Shown: positions 1 through 7,237 of the stretch, one piece after another | Layout of the letters: every line of letters starts with the position of its first letter | Position numbering within the stretch: the first letter of the stretch is position 1 | Origin: Bacteroidaceae bacterium | GTDB lineage: Bacteria; Bacteroidota; Bacteroidia; Bacteroidales; Bacteroidaceae | Direction: 5' to 3' | NCBI GenBank assembly: GCA_017466965.1 | Contig: JAFTTD010000103.1 | Location: 1-15,007 of the forward strand | Length of the DNA stretch: 15,007 nt | The notes under the pieces: model-generated | What the model saw: the letters and a program-made list of their open reading frames with translations, nothing else | What the model was told of the DNA's origin: nothing | Databases searched by the model: none | Position numbers and translations under genes: made by a program

Positions 1-807
1 CATGTCGCCATAGCGAATGGAGCAGTCGTTCCATTTCTCATCAAAATAGTCATAAGTTTCTTTGCTTGATGCAATCTCCATCAGAGTGAACAAGTTCTTG
101 ATAACCTCTGGCTTTTCACTGTTAGGCCCTTGCGGACCGCTGTCTGTAACTGCTCGCATAACTTTTTTGCGTACTGTTTTCTCGTCATCGCATAGATATA
201 TGCAGTTTCCCTCAGACTTTCCCATTTTTCCGCTTCCGTCTAATCCTGGAACTTTTACTGCACGATCGCTCAGGTAGAAGTTCTGAGGTTCTGGGAAAAA
301 TTCCGTCTGATAGATATTATTGAAACGTCTTGCACATTTGCGTGCCATCTCCATATTTTGCTCCTGATCTTTACCCACAGGCACTTTTACCGCACGATGC
401 TGAAGAATGTCGGCAGCCATAAGAGTTGGATATGTAAAAAGTCCTGCATTCACATTGTCTGGTTGCTTGCGGGCTTTCTCCTTGAACGTTGTCACTCTGC
501 TCAACTCGCCAAGATATGCATTCATGTTAAGATACAGATACAGTTCAATAGTTTCTGGCACATCACTCTGTATATATATAGTAGCCTTTTCAGGGTCAAT
601 GCCGCACGCCAGATATTCAGCCAATATGGTACGAGCGCTCTTCTGTATATTTTCTGGTTTCGGATGAGTTGTCAACGAATGCCAGTCAGCAATAAAATAA
701 AGACAATTGTACTCACTCTGCATCTCAACGAAACTTCTCACAGCTCCATAATAATTTCCCAAGTGGAGGTTTCCGGTCGGACGTATTCCGCTCACTACAG
801 TTTCCAT
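1..807 (-). CDS. trpS: Tryptophan--tRNA ligase (TrpRS), 3' end missing
   Basis: Class I aminoacyl-tRNA synthetase that charges tRNA-Trp with tryptophan using ATP, in the cytoplasm. The reverse strand reads open from ATG at 805-807 to the window edge, giving 269 residues without a stop. The HIGH-type signature appears as GIRPTGNLHLGN (residues 7-18), the nucleotide-binding segment as VGKDQEQNMEMAR (144-156), and the KMSKS loop as KMGKS (194-198) within GSGKMGKSEGN. The family usually has about 330-360 residues, so roughly the last 60-90 (the rest of the anticodon-binding region) lie outside. The start is well placed: the HIGH motif comes about 14 residues in, as usual, and a TATCTTTG promoter box lies about 40 bp upstream. 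Assignment is secure from the two motifs and the overall sequence. Confidence 0.96.
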   Translation of the reverse strand, partial: METVVSGIRPTGNLHLGNYYGAVRSFVEMQSEYNCLYFIADWHSLTTHPKPENIQKSARTILAEYLACGIDPEKATIYIQSDVPETIELYLYLNMNAYLGELSRVTTFKEKARKQPDNVNAGLFTYPTLMAADILQHRAVKVPVGKDQEQNMEMARKCARRFNNIYQTEFFPEPQNFYLSDRAVKVPGLDGSGKMGKSEGNCIYLCDDEKTVRKKVMRAVTDSGPQGPNSEKPEVIKNLFTLMEIASSKETYDYFDEKWNDCSIRYGDM

Positions 808-845
808 ATTTCTGTTATGTTATTTTTCTGTTATTTAAATTTCCG

Positions 846-853
846 CAAAGATA
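846..853 (-). promoter_or_regulatory. Putative trpS promoter (-7 box TATCTTTG)
   Basis: The minus strand carries TATCTTTG, matching the Bacteroidota -7 consensus TAnnTTTG. It would place the transcript start near 840, giving a leader of about 35 nt. I see no good TTTG -33 box 19-21 bp further out; that position is already inside the octamer repeat arm that begins at 871. Confidence 0.55.
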
Positions 854-870
854 CTTCTTTTATTTGATAT

Positions 871-1109
871 AAGTTTAAGTTTGAGTTTTTAAGTTTTAAG
901 TTCTTAAGTTTTTGAGTTAGTTATACATCCTATGCATTCGTCTGAACTTACTTATTTTTAAGGTTATAAGGTTTTGAGGTTGTAAGGTTTTAAGGTAGGC
1001 TATCATAATTCATAATTAAAACTTAACTACTTAACTTCTTAACTACTTAACTCCTTTCCTCCTTAACTTCTTCACTCCTGAACTTCTTAACTTCTTAATT
1101 CCTTAACTC
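871..1109 (-). repeat. Modular octamer-repeat element, copy C (lacks the hairpin core)
   Basis: This fills almost all of the 320-bp trpS-tyrA gap. On the plus strand three blocks follow each other. The first is 871-921, units of the type AAGTTTTT with 8-bp spacing in its later part. The second is 960-999, five strict octamers: AAGGTTAT, AAGGTTTT, GAGGTTGT, AAGGTTTT, AAGGTAGG. The third is 1022-1109, eleven consecutive octamers of the type CTTAACTT. The first two arms closely match those of the copies at 9113-9379 and 10572-10810. The 87-bp hairpin core between arms is absent here and replaced by about 38 bp of unrelated sequence (922-959). Read in the tyrA direction, the CTTAACTT block comes first, 18 bp after the tyrA stop. 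I do not recognise the family; no coding capacity is evident. Confidence 0.85.
1022..1109 (-). repeat. Tandem 8-bp array, 11 units (tail of copy C)
   Basis: Eleven uninterrupted octamers starting every 8 bp from 1022 (1022, 1030, 1038 and so on to 1102), consensus CTTAACTT on the plus strand and AAGTTAAG on the minus strand. Two to four units are degenerate (for example CTTTCCTC at 1054 and CTTCACTC at 1070) but keep the register. Because TTAA is self-complementary and 8 is not a multiple of 3, the array puts TAA stops into all frames of both strands. It lies just 3' of tyrA. Confidence 0.9.
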
Positions 1110-1127
1110 ATAATTTACGCACTTCCC

Positions 1128-1901
1128 TCATTTAATATTCTTCCTTATCCTTGTAAGGTATGCCTGCATTCTGGCTTCATCCTTTTCATCAATGATTTCC
1201 ACCAGTTCCTTCATTTCTGTCCTTATCTGCTCCACCTGTTCCTTTGTATAAGGATTGAAAAGAATCTCCCTAAGCAAACAGTCATCTTCGCTCAATACGC
1301 CCTCTGCAATCTTCATGTGGCGCTTGAAGGTGGTACCAGGAGCATCCTGATGTTTCATAACAGCAGCAAAAGCGAATGTAGATATAAAAGGGATGCTCAG
1401 TGAATAAGCAACAGTCTTGTCATGCTCTTCAAAAGTGTATTCGCAGATGTGCAAGCCCATTTTAGAATAGAGGTCTCTGAAGAATATACGCCCCATATAA
1501 TCGCCTTCGCTTATGATTATGGCGTTCTCATTCGACAATTTTCCTAAGTTTGCAAATGTAGGTCCGAACATCGGATGCGTACTCACATAGCGCATTCCGC
1601 ATCCCTCGTAGTATTCCTTAAACCCTGTCTTGACAGACGAAATATCGCTCAATATGCACTCCTTTGGCAACAATGGCACTATTTCCCTGAATACATCCAG
1701 AGTATATTTCAAACTAACTGCATTTATCACAAGTTCTGGAGCGAAATCCCTAATTTCCTCTTTGTCAGTGAATCGCTGAGTATTATACATGAATCTAAGT
1801 CGACGGGCATCTATTTCATATACAGCCACCTCATGGTCAAAACTGAGCAAGTCTGTAAAGAATGCTCCCATCTTTCCCGCACCTAAAATAAGTATTCTCA
1901 T
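1128..1901 (-). CDS. tyrA: Prephenate dehydrogenase (tyrosine biosynthesis)
   Basis: Predicted NAD(P)-dependent oxidative decarboxylation of prephenate to 4-hydroxyphenylpyruvate, the committed step to tyrosine. The 257-residue protein starts with a Rossmann fold whose glycine motif is GAGKMG (7-12). The family core follows: SDISSVKTG (85-93) and the substrate-pocket motif STHPMFGP (107-114), with the family's conserved histidine in HPMFGP. There is no chorismate mutase domain, so it is the monofunctional form. The ATG at 1899-1901 overlaps the nhaA stop by 4 bp (ATGA), implying coupled translation from an nhaA-tyrA transcript. No other aromatic amino acid gene is nearby in the window, which is unusual because tyrA often sits with pheA or DAHP synthase genes. 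Choice between prephenate and arogenate as substrate cannot be made from sequence alone. Confidence 0.87.
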   Translation of the reverse strand: MRILILGAGKMGAFFTDLLSFDHEVAVYEIDARRLRFMYNTQRFTDKEEIRDFAPELVINAVSLKYTLDVFREIVPLLPKECILSDISSVKTGFKEYYEGCGMRYVSTHPMFGPTFANLGKLSNENAIIISEGDYMGRIFFRDLYSKMGLHICEYTFEEHDKTVAYSLSIPFISTFAFAAVMKHQDAPGTTFKRHMKIAEGVLSEDDCLLREILFNPYTKEQVEQIRTEMKELVEIIDEKDEARMQAYLTRIRKNIK

Positions 1902-3193
1902 ATATTCTGTTTTTTATTGCATGAAATCATAATGCACACACAGCCCAAAACAGCAGCACACACCGAAGCACACAGTACTGCCATCTTGCCCATGTTGCGC
2001 AATTCTGTCGCTATAGCGATGCTCTGTTCACCGAACGACAGTGTGTCAACAAATATAGACATAGTAAATCCTATACCTCCCAAACAAGCCACTGCAGCCA
2101 GTTTGCTCCATGTAGCCCCAGAAGGCATTTCGCCTACTTTCATCCTTATCGCCAAAGCGCTGGCAAGAGTTATACCCAACGGCTTGCCTAATACCAATCC
2201 TAATATTACGCCCAACCCTACGGAGCCAAGCTCTGAAGAGTAACTGAAAGGATTGGCTTCCGACAAATCGGGAATAACCACTCCTGCATTGGCAAGCGCG
2301 AATATAGGCATGATGGCATAGTTTACCCACGGCTCAAGCGAGCGGTGCAAACGGCTTGCCATATCCTTGCCTGTTGGTATGCTGTCCATCGGAATGGCCA
2401 GAGCCATTACAACACCCGACATCGTTGAATGAACGCCCGAATAATAGAACAAGAACCATACGGCTATAGCAGGGATAAGGTAGCACATCATGCTGTTCAC
2501 CCTCATTCTGTTCATTATCAGCACCAATGCTATAATCAGCATGGCAATGCTCAACATATCCAGGTTTATGCTGCCACCATAGAATATTGCTACTATAAGG
2601 ATTGCCCCCAAGTCGTCGGCTATAGCCAACGCTGTCAGAAACGCCTTTAACGACGTAGGCACGCGCCTTCCAAACATGGAAAGAATAGCCACAGCGAAGG
2701 CTATGTCAGTAGCAGTGGGGATACCCCATCCGCTTTGCGCAGCAGTTCCGCCATTGATGAATGCGTATATCAAAGCAGGCACAGCCATTCCGCCCATAGC
2801 CGCCATAACAGGAAGCATGGCTTTCTTAGCAGACGAAAGTTCACCAGAAACCATCTCGCGCTTTATCTCAAGACCAACAGTGAAGAAGAACACCACCATC
2901 AGGACATCGTTCACAAATTTTTCCACTGTCATCCCTTGAGGGAACGACCACTCTATTAACCTCCTACCCGTTTCGGCATCTATCGGACTCATCACCGTAA
3001 TAGCCAAATCCGTATTTAACGCTGCCCTATACAGTTCCATCGTTGCCGGCAGGTTTGCCAACAACATAGCTGCCACCACGCATGCCATCAGAATAACGCC
3101 CGAAGACCATGGTCGGTTCAAGAACCAATCCCACATTGCAAACGGCGAACGCTTAGGTTTCACCCTTACGTTTTTTTTAACAACCTTTTCCAT
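1898..3193 (-). CDS. nhaA: Na+/H+ antiporter NhaA
   Basis: Inner-membrane secondary antiporter that exports Na+ (or Li+) in exchange for protons, for pH and sodium homeostasis. From ATG at 3191-3193 the protein has 431 residues; a TTG two codons upstream is in frame but a less likely start. Family hallmarks are all present: PTATDIAF with Asp163, the transport-site pair ALAIADDLGAI with Asp193-Asp194 (equivalent to Asp163-Asp164 of E. coli NhaA), and GLVLGKPLGI with Lys337 (equivalent to Lys300). About a dozen hydrophobic segments are visible. The length exceeds the E. coli protein (388) mainly through a basic N-terminal extension (residues 1-25) and loop insertions. It overlaps tyrA by 4 bp at its 3' end. 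No nhaR-type regulator is present. Confidence 0.95.
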   Translation of the reverse strand: MEKVVKKNVRVKPKRSPFAMWDWFLNRPWSSGVILMACVVAAMLLANLPATMELYRAALNTDLAITVMSPIDAETGRRLIEWSFPQGMTVEKFVNDVLMVVFFFTVGLEIKREMVSGELSSAKKAMLPVMAAMGGMAVPALIYAFINGGTAAQSGWGIPTATDIAFAVAILSMFGRRVPTSLKAFLTALAIADDLGAILIVAIFYGGSINLDMLSIAMLIIALVLIMNRMRVNSMMCYLIPAIAVWFLFYYSGVHSTMSGVVMALAIPMDSIPTGKDMASRLHRSLEPWVNYAIMPIFALANAGVVIPDLSEANPFSYSSELGSVGLGVILGLVLGKPLGITLASALAIRMKVGEMPSGATWSKLAAVACLGGIGFTMSIFVDTLSFGEQSIAIATELRNMGKMAVLCASVCAAVLGCVCIMISCNKKQNI

Positions 3194-3507
3194 ATACAAT
3201 ATACAATCACTTATTATTACATGGAATCAAAAAATACACTAAGGCCATTTTTTGTCGCATGTGACTACAAAATTACGAAATTATTGCTTTGCAGCAGTAA
3301 TAATTATTTGAAAAAGGCACTTTTTTTACATACAGACACTTCATTTTGTATTGATGATAATATCACATGGATGACATCGCATCATATCCCCAAGCTAAAC
3401 ATGCCACAATCGTGTTTATTTTTGTTTCATAAGCATTTTTGCTTAACTTTGCACTTTCTATTTCTTTTTGTAAAAAAGTCACTATACAATAATTTTCAAA
3501 ACACAGG
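3194..3507. other. Intergenic region between divergent nhaA and BtuF-like gene
   Basis: AT-rich, about 314 bp, no credible gene. It holds the strong plus-strand promoter at 3421-3451 and a weak minus-strand candidate for nhaA (TAATTTTG on the minus strand, 3268-3275, without a clear -33 box). An imperfect hairpin, AATTATTGCT (3279-3288) with AGTAATAATT (3296-3305), 10 bp with one G.T pair and a 7-nt loop, lies between them. I looked for a cobalamin riboswitch ahead of the cobamide operon and found no B12-box-like segment. Confidence 0.6.
3421..3451 (+). promoter_or_regulatory. Promoter of the cobamide operon (TTTG-N19-TAACTTTG)
   Basis: TTTG at 3421-3424 and TAACTTTG at 3444-3451 are separated by exactly 19 bp, a full match to the Bacteroidota -33/-7 promoter consensus. 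The predicted transcript start is near 3458, leaving a leader of about 50 nt before the ATG at 3508. That leader is too short to hold a cobalamin riboswitch. Confidence 0.78.
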
Positions 3508-4722
3508 ATGAATAAAATAAGGACATACATCGGAACAATTGCGATGCTCGTGCTGACAGCAGCCTGTTACAACAACGCCACAGATACTGATGGCAGAGAA
3601 AGCCATGTCAGCTTTTTCGTGAACGAAGAGCGTGATTCGCTGTTTGCTTCAGCAACAAACTACAGCGACTCCATTGCCATAAAGTACGCCAAAGGCATAA
3701 AAGTGGAATATACAGACAGCGGCACTATAAACGTAGTCATATCACATCCGCAGAACAAGGTTTCGTCACGTCCCGTAAGACTCGTTCTCAGAAAAAGCAG
3801 CAAGGGCACAACATGCCTTTGCGAAGAGAAATTCAGCGAGGATCACACACACCTGAGCATACCTATTAAGGGAGCTATATGCATGACGGCGCTTCAGTTG
3901 TCAAACTTCACAGCCATAGGAACTGAAGACAAGATAGTCGGTATCACGAGTCTTCGCCACTTGTTCAACCCCAAAATTAAGAAACAAACAGAGGAAGGCT
4001 ACACATTCAGAATAGGCATGGAGGGAACTTTTGATGTTGAAAAAGTCCTGGCGGCTTCGCCCGATATAATATTCACATCGGAAAGCAAACACGGTGGATT
4101 TGAGCAACTTAAAGACTGCGGCATACCTCTTATACCACATCACGGCTACAGCGAAACCGACCCCCTTGGACAGGCTGAATGGATAAAGCTGACAGGACTA
4201 CTATGTGGCGAAGAGAGAAGAGCTAATGCTGTCTTTGCCGACATTGAGAGAAAATATCATGCACTGAAGGATATTGTCCGCCAAAAGGCAAAACACCGCC
4301 CTACTGTACTGTCGGGACGCGAAATGAGAAACGGCTGGTACGTTGTAGGTGGAAACAGCTACATGGCGCACATCTTCGCTGATGCCGGAGCTGACTATTT
4401 TCTGAAAGACAACGACAAGAGCGGCGGACTGACACTTGACTTTGAATCGGTATATGCCCAAGCAATGAACACAGAGTATTGGCAGACAGACGGGTCATTC
4501 GACGGCGAATACTCGCGCAGCATTCTGCTTGAAGAGGATCCGAGATATGGCGATTTAAGGGCATTCAAGGAGAAGAAAGTCATATACTGCAATCTTGCCC
4601 AATGCCCTTACAGGGAACTGTCCCCTGTAGAGCCACATTATCTGCTGGCAGATTTCGTGAAGGCGTTTCATCCCGAAATACTGCCTTATTACACACCACG
4701 ATACTACAGAATAATAGAATGA
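3508..4722 (+). CDS. BtuF-like ABC transporter substrate-binding lipoprotein
   Basis: Predicted surface- or periplasm-facing lipoprotein that binds a corrinoid or iron chelate. The 404-residue protein begins with a type II signal peptide: basic N-terminus, hydrophobic stretch and lipobox LTAAC, lipidated at Cys20. Residues 125-395 match the periplasmic-binding fold of the BtuF/FepB type: KIVGITSLRHLFNP (142-155), MEGTFDVEKVLAASPDIIF (171-189), GIPLIPHHGYSETDPLGQAEW (205-225) and YVVGGNSYMAHIFADAGAD (278-296). Residues 21-120 are a less recognisable N-terminal extension. Its stop overlaps the cobQ start (ATGA at 4719-4722), so it is translationally coupled to cobamide synthesis, which favours a corrinoid ligand. 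The usual permease (BtuC) and ATPase (BtuD) genes are absent from the window. Ligand identity is inference. Confidence 0.84.
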   Translation: MNKIRTYIGTIAMLVLTAACYNNATDTDGRESHVSFFVNEERDSLFASATNYSDSIAIKYAKGIKVEYTDSGTINVVISHPQNKVSSRPVRLVLRKSSKGTTCLCEEKFSEDHTHLSIPIKGAICMTALQLSNFTAIGTEDKIVGITSLRHLFNPKIKKQTEEGYTFRIGMEGTFDVEKVLAASPDIIFTSESKHGGFEQLKDCGIPLIPHHGYSETDPLGQAEWIKLTGLLCGEERRANAVFADIERKYHALKDIVRQKAKHRPTVLSGREMRNGWYVVGGNSYMAHIFADAGADYFLKDNDKSGGLTLDFESVYAQAMNTEYWQTDGSFDGEYSRSILLEEDPRYGDLRAFKEKKVIYCNLAQCPYRELSPVEPHYLLADFVKAFHPEILPYYTPRYYRIIE

Positions 4723-6224
4723 ACAACAATAGAAGACTTCACCCCGTGATGCTTGCAGGAACAGGAAGCGATGTAGGCAAAAGCATCATAGCGACAGCTC
4801 TATGCCGCATATTCCTGCAAGATGGTTATTCACCCGCACCATTCAAGGCGCAAAACATGGCACTGAACTCATTTGCCACCCCCGACGGCAAAGAAATTGG
4901 CAGAGCACAAGCCGTACAGGCTGAAGCTGCCGGACTCGCTCCGCACACAGACATGAACCCTCTATTGCTAAAGCCAAATTCCGAACACACCACACAAGTG
5001 GTACTCAACGGCAAGCCATTAGGAAACCGAAGTGCCTACGACTACTTCAGACGTGAACGCCAAGGAGAACTGAGGGAACAGGTATGCGCCGCATACGACC
5101 GTTTGGCAACACGCCACAATCCGATAGTGATGGAGGGGGCAGGCAGCATAAGCGAAATCAACCTTCGCGACACAGACCTTGTAAACATGCCAATGGCACG
5201 CCATGCCAATGCAGATGTCATACTCGTTGCAGACATTGACCGAGGAGGAGTGTTCGCCAGCGTTTACGGCAGCATAATGTTACAAACGCCAGAAGACAGG
5301 AAACGAATCAAGGGTATCATCATAAACAAATTCCGCGGTGACATAAGGCTGTTTGAAGAAGGAAAAAAACTGCTTGAAGAAATATGCGGCATCCCTGTGC
5401 TCGGTGTTGTGCCCATGTTCCGCGACATCTACATTGAAGAGGAAGACTCTGTGGAACTTGCAAAAAAATGCACCACCACATCTGGCAGCAAAACCAATGT
5501 GGCAGTGGTAATGCTACGCCACATATCAAATTTCACAGACTTCGCCATGCTTGAACGTGATGAACGACTCAACCTATTCTACACCAATAATGTTGAAGAC
5601 CTTCAAAAAGCAGACATCATAATTCTGCCTGGCACAAAATCAACTCTCGACGATCTCTATGAACTAAGACGAAACGGAGTGGCTCAAGCAATAGTTCGCG
5701 CACATAGGAACGGTACCACTGTACTCGGAATATGCGGAGGATACCAAATGCTCGGACAGACAGTTGCCGACCCCGATGGAGTGGAAGGAAGCGTGCCACA
5801 GCTTCCAGGACTCGGACTTCTTCCTGTCAGCACAACGATGAAAGGTGAAAAAACAACTCGTCAAGTGGAATTCGCCTTCCATAACGGGAAAGAATGGAGC
5901 TGTCAGAACTGCAAGGGTTATGAAATACATCAGGGAGAAACTGCCATCAACAAAGAAGAAGCGCTTTGTTTGCTTGCAGACGGACAGTACGAAGGATGTC
6001 GTCAGGGCGACCATTGTATGGGAACATACATTCATGGTATTCTTGACAACCCGCAATTCATTGAGTATCTGCTTTCTACTATAAAGAAAGACCATAAGCC
6101 TGCTGCATTAACAAGCGAAGCAGTCACATCTATAGAAGAATTCAAGAACCAGCAATACGACAAACTGGCAAACCATGTACGCCAATTTGTTGATATAAAC
6201 AAACTATACGAGATATTATGCTGA
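4719..6224 (+). CDS. cobQ: Cobyric acid synthase (glutamine-hydrolysing)
   Basis: Amidates the b, d, e and g side chains of adenosylcobyrinic acid a,c-diamide to give adenosylcobyric acid, using ATP and glutamine in the cytoplasm. The 501-residue product has the expected CobQ/CbiP length. Its N-terminal ATP-binding domain carries GTGSDVGKS (14-22) and KAQNMALNS (43-51), the middle contains VLVADIDRGGVFAS (168-181), and the C-terminal class I glutaminase-like domain has the nucleophile in VLGICGGYQM (Cys339) and the histidine in GTYIHG (His439). GYEIHQGET (401-408 region) is also typical. An in-frame ATG exists at 4602, but starting there would run deep into the upstream gene; the ATG at 4719 fits both the ATGA coupling and the family N-terminus. 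The 3' end overlaps the next gene by 7 bp. Confidence 0.96.
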   Translation: MNNNRRLHPVMLAGTGSDVGKSIIATALCRIFLQDGYSPAPFKAQNMALNSFATPDGKEIGRAQAVQAEAAGLAPHTDMNPLLLKPNSEHTTQVVLNGKPLGNRSAYDYFRRERQGELREQVCAAYDRLATRHNPIVMEGAGSISEINLRDTDLVNMPMARHANADVILVADIDRGGVFASVYGSIMLQTPEDRKRIKGIIINKFRGDIRLFEEGKKLLEEICGIPVLGVVPMFRDIYIEEEDSVELAKKCTTTSGSKTNVAVVMLRHISNFTDFAMLERDERLNLFYTNNVEDLQKADIIILPGTKSTLDDLYELRRNGVAQAIVRAHRNGTTVLGICGGYQMLGQTVADPDGVEGSVPQLPGLGLLPVSTTMKGEKTTRQVEFAFHNGKEWSCQNCKGYEIHQGETAINKEEALCLLADGQYEGCRQGDHCMGTYIHGILDNPQFIEYLLSTIKKDHKPAALTSEAVTSIEEFKNQQYDKLANHVRQFVDINKLYEILC

Positions 6225-7228
6225 ACGGACACGGCGACGATTTGCACAAATATAAAAACATAAAGGTCAACTTCAGTTCCAACGTTTACAACCACTTTGA
6301 CCACGAGCCTTTGTTCTGTCATCTGGCGCAGAAGCTCGACGGCATTGTGTCATATCCTGAACCAGAACCCACATCGTTAGAAGAAGCTATCGCCTTAAGG
6401 CTTGCCATTCAGCCAGAAGAAGTGTGCGTCACCAATGGTGCAACAGAGGCTATTTACCTGACAGCACAAACATTCAGACGTACGAAAACAGCCATTCTCA
6501 TGCCTGCATTTTCAGAATATGCGGATGCTTGCAGACTTCACGAACACGACATCTGTTCATTCTACAGTCTGAAACAAATTCCACAGAACGCACGCATGAT
6601 ATGGATATGCAACCCAAGCAATCCGATGGGTACTGTTATAGAGAAGAAAGAACTCACAGACACCATAAAAGAAAATTCAGACAAATTGTTTGTCATTGAC
6701 CAAAGCTACGCTCCATTCACACTAAGCCCTCTGATAACGCCCAATGAAGCCACAGCAATGGAAAATGTGATACTCCTTCATTCTATGACAAAGCAATTCG
6801 CAATTCCAGGACTCAGACTTGGCTATGCAACAGCAAGTGCACCTCTTCTGAAAATGCTACGCCTGCAACGTATGCCATGGTCTGTGAACCATCTTGCCAT
6901 AGAAGCAGGACACTACCTATTGGCGCATGAAGATGAGTATTCGTTAGACATAGAGACACTTGTCAAAGAGAAAGACAGAGTAGCAGAAAGAATAAACTCA
7001 CTAAAAGCCATTGAAGTATGGCCAAGCGACACACATATTCTTCTTTGCAAACTCCGTATAGGAACAGCGTCAGCACTGAAAGATTACCTTGCAAACGAAC
7101 ATGGCATTCTTATCCGAGACGCATCAAACTTCACAGGGCTTGACAGCCATTTCTTCCGCATAGCCGTCCAAACTGAGGAAGAGAATAATATACTGATAAA
7201 TGCCATTGAACAATTCCTCATCATATAA
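6218..7228 (+). CDS. cobD: CobD-like PLP-dependent aminotransferase-fold enzyme (L-threonine-O-3-phosphate decarboxylase)
   Basis: Predicted to make (R)-1-amino-2-propanol O-2-phosphate, the aminopropanol arm of cobamides, from L-threonine phosphate. The 336-residue protein is a fold type I, class II aminotransferase: NGATEAIYL (73-81) for cofactor phosphate binding, CNPSNPMGT (131-139), FVIDQSYAPF (158-167) with the PLP-ring aspartate Asp161 and Tyr164, the Schiff-base lysine Lys192 in HSMTKQFAIPG, and GLRLGY (198-203) with Arg200. It opens with NGHGDD and VNFSSNVYNHF, resembling the HGG-DFSSNxNP start of CobD/CobC proteins. The start overlaps the cobQ stop by 7 bp and cbiB follows after 9 bp. 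Histidinol-phosphate aminotransferase is the main alternative by fold, but context favours CobD. (Salmonella naming; CobC in Pseudomonas.). Confidence 0.83.
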   Translation: MLNGHGDDLHKYKNIKVNFSSNVYNHFDHEPLFCHLAQKLDGIVSYPEPEPTSLEEAIALRLAIQPEEVCVTNGATEAIYLTAQTFRRTKTAILMPAFSEYADACRLHEHDICSFYSLKQIPQNARMIWICNPSNPMGTVIEKKELTDTIKENSDKLFVIDQSYAPFTLSPLITPNEATAMENVILLHSMTKQFAIPGLRLGYATASAPLLKMLRLQRMPWSVNHLAIEAGHYLLAHEDEYSLDIETLVKEKDRVAERINSLKAIEVWPSDTHILLCKLRIGTASALKDYLANEHGILIRDASNFTGLDSHFFRIAVQTEEENNILINAIEQFLII

Positions 7229-7237
7229 ACAACATTA

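Noticed and set aside
358..867. Plus-strand open frames of 169 and 86 codons in the first 870 bp
   Set aside because: They lie antisense to trpS, whose reading frame has both class I synthetase signatures; their translations show no recognisable domain.
3221..3511. 96-codon plus-strand frame upstream of the BtuF-like gene
   Set aside because: It spans the consensus promoter at 3421-3451 and the AT-rich divergent region, overlaps the next start, and its translation is low-complexity Phe/Leu/Lys from A/T runs.
4602..4718. Upstream in-frame start for cobQ adding 39 residues
   Set aside because: It would lie wholly inside the BtuF-like gene. The ATG at 4719 gives the ATGA overlap and the normal CobQ N-terminus with LHPVMLAGTGSDVGKS.
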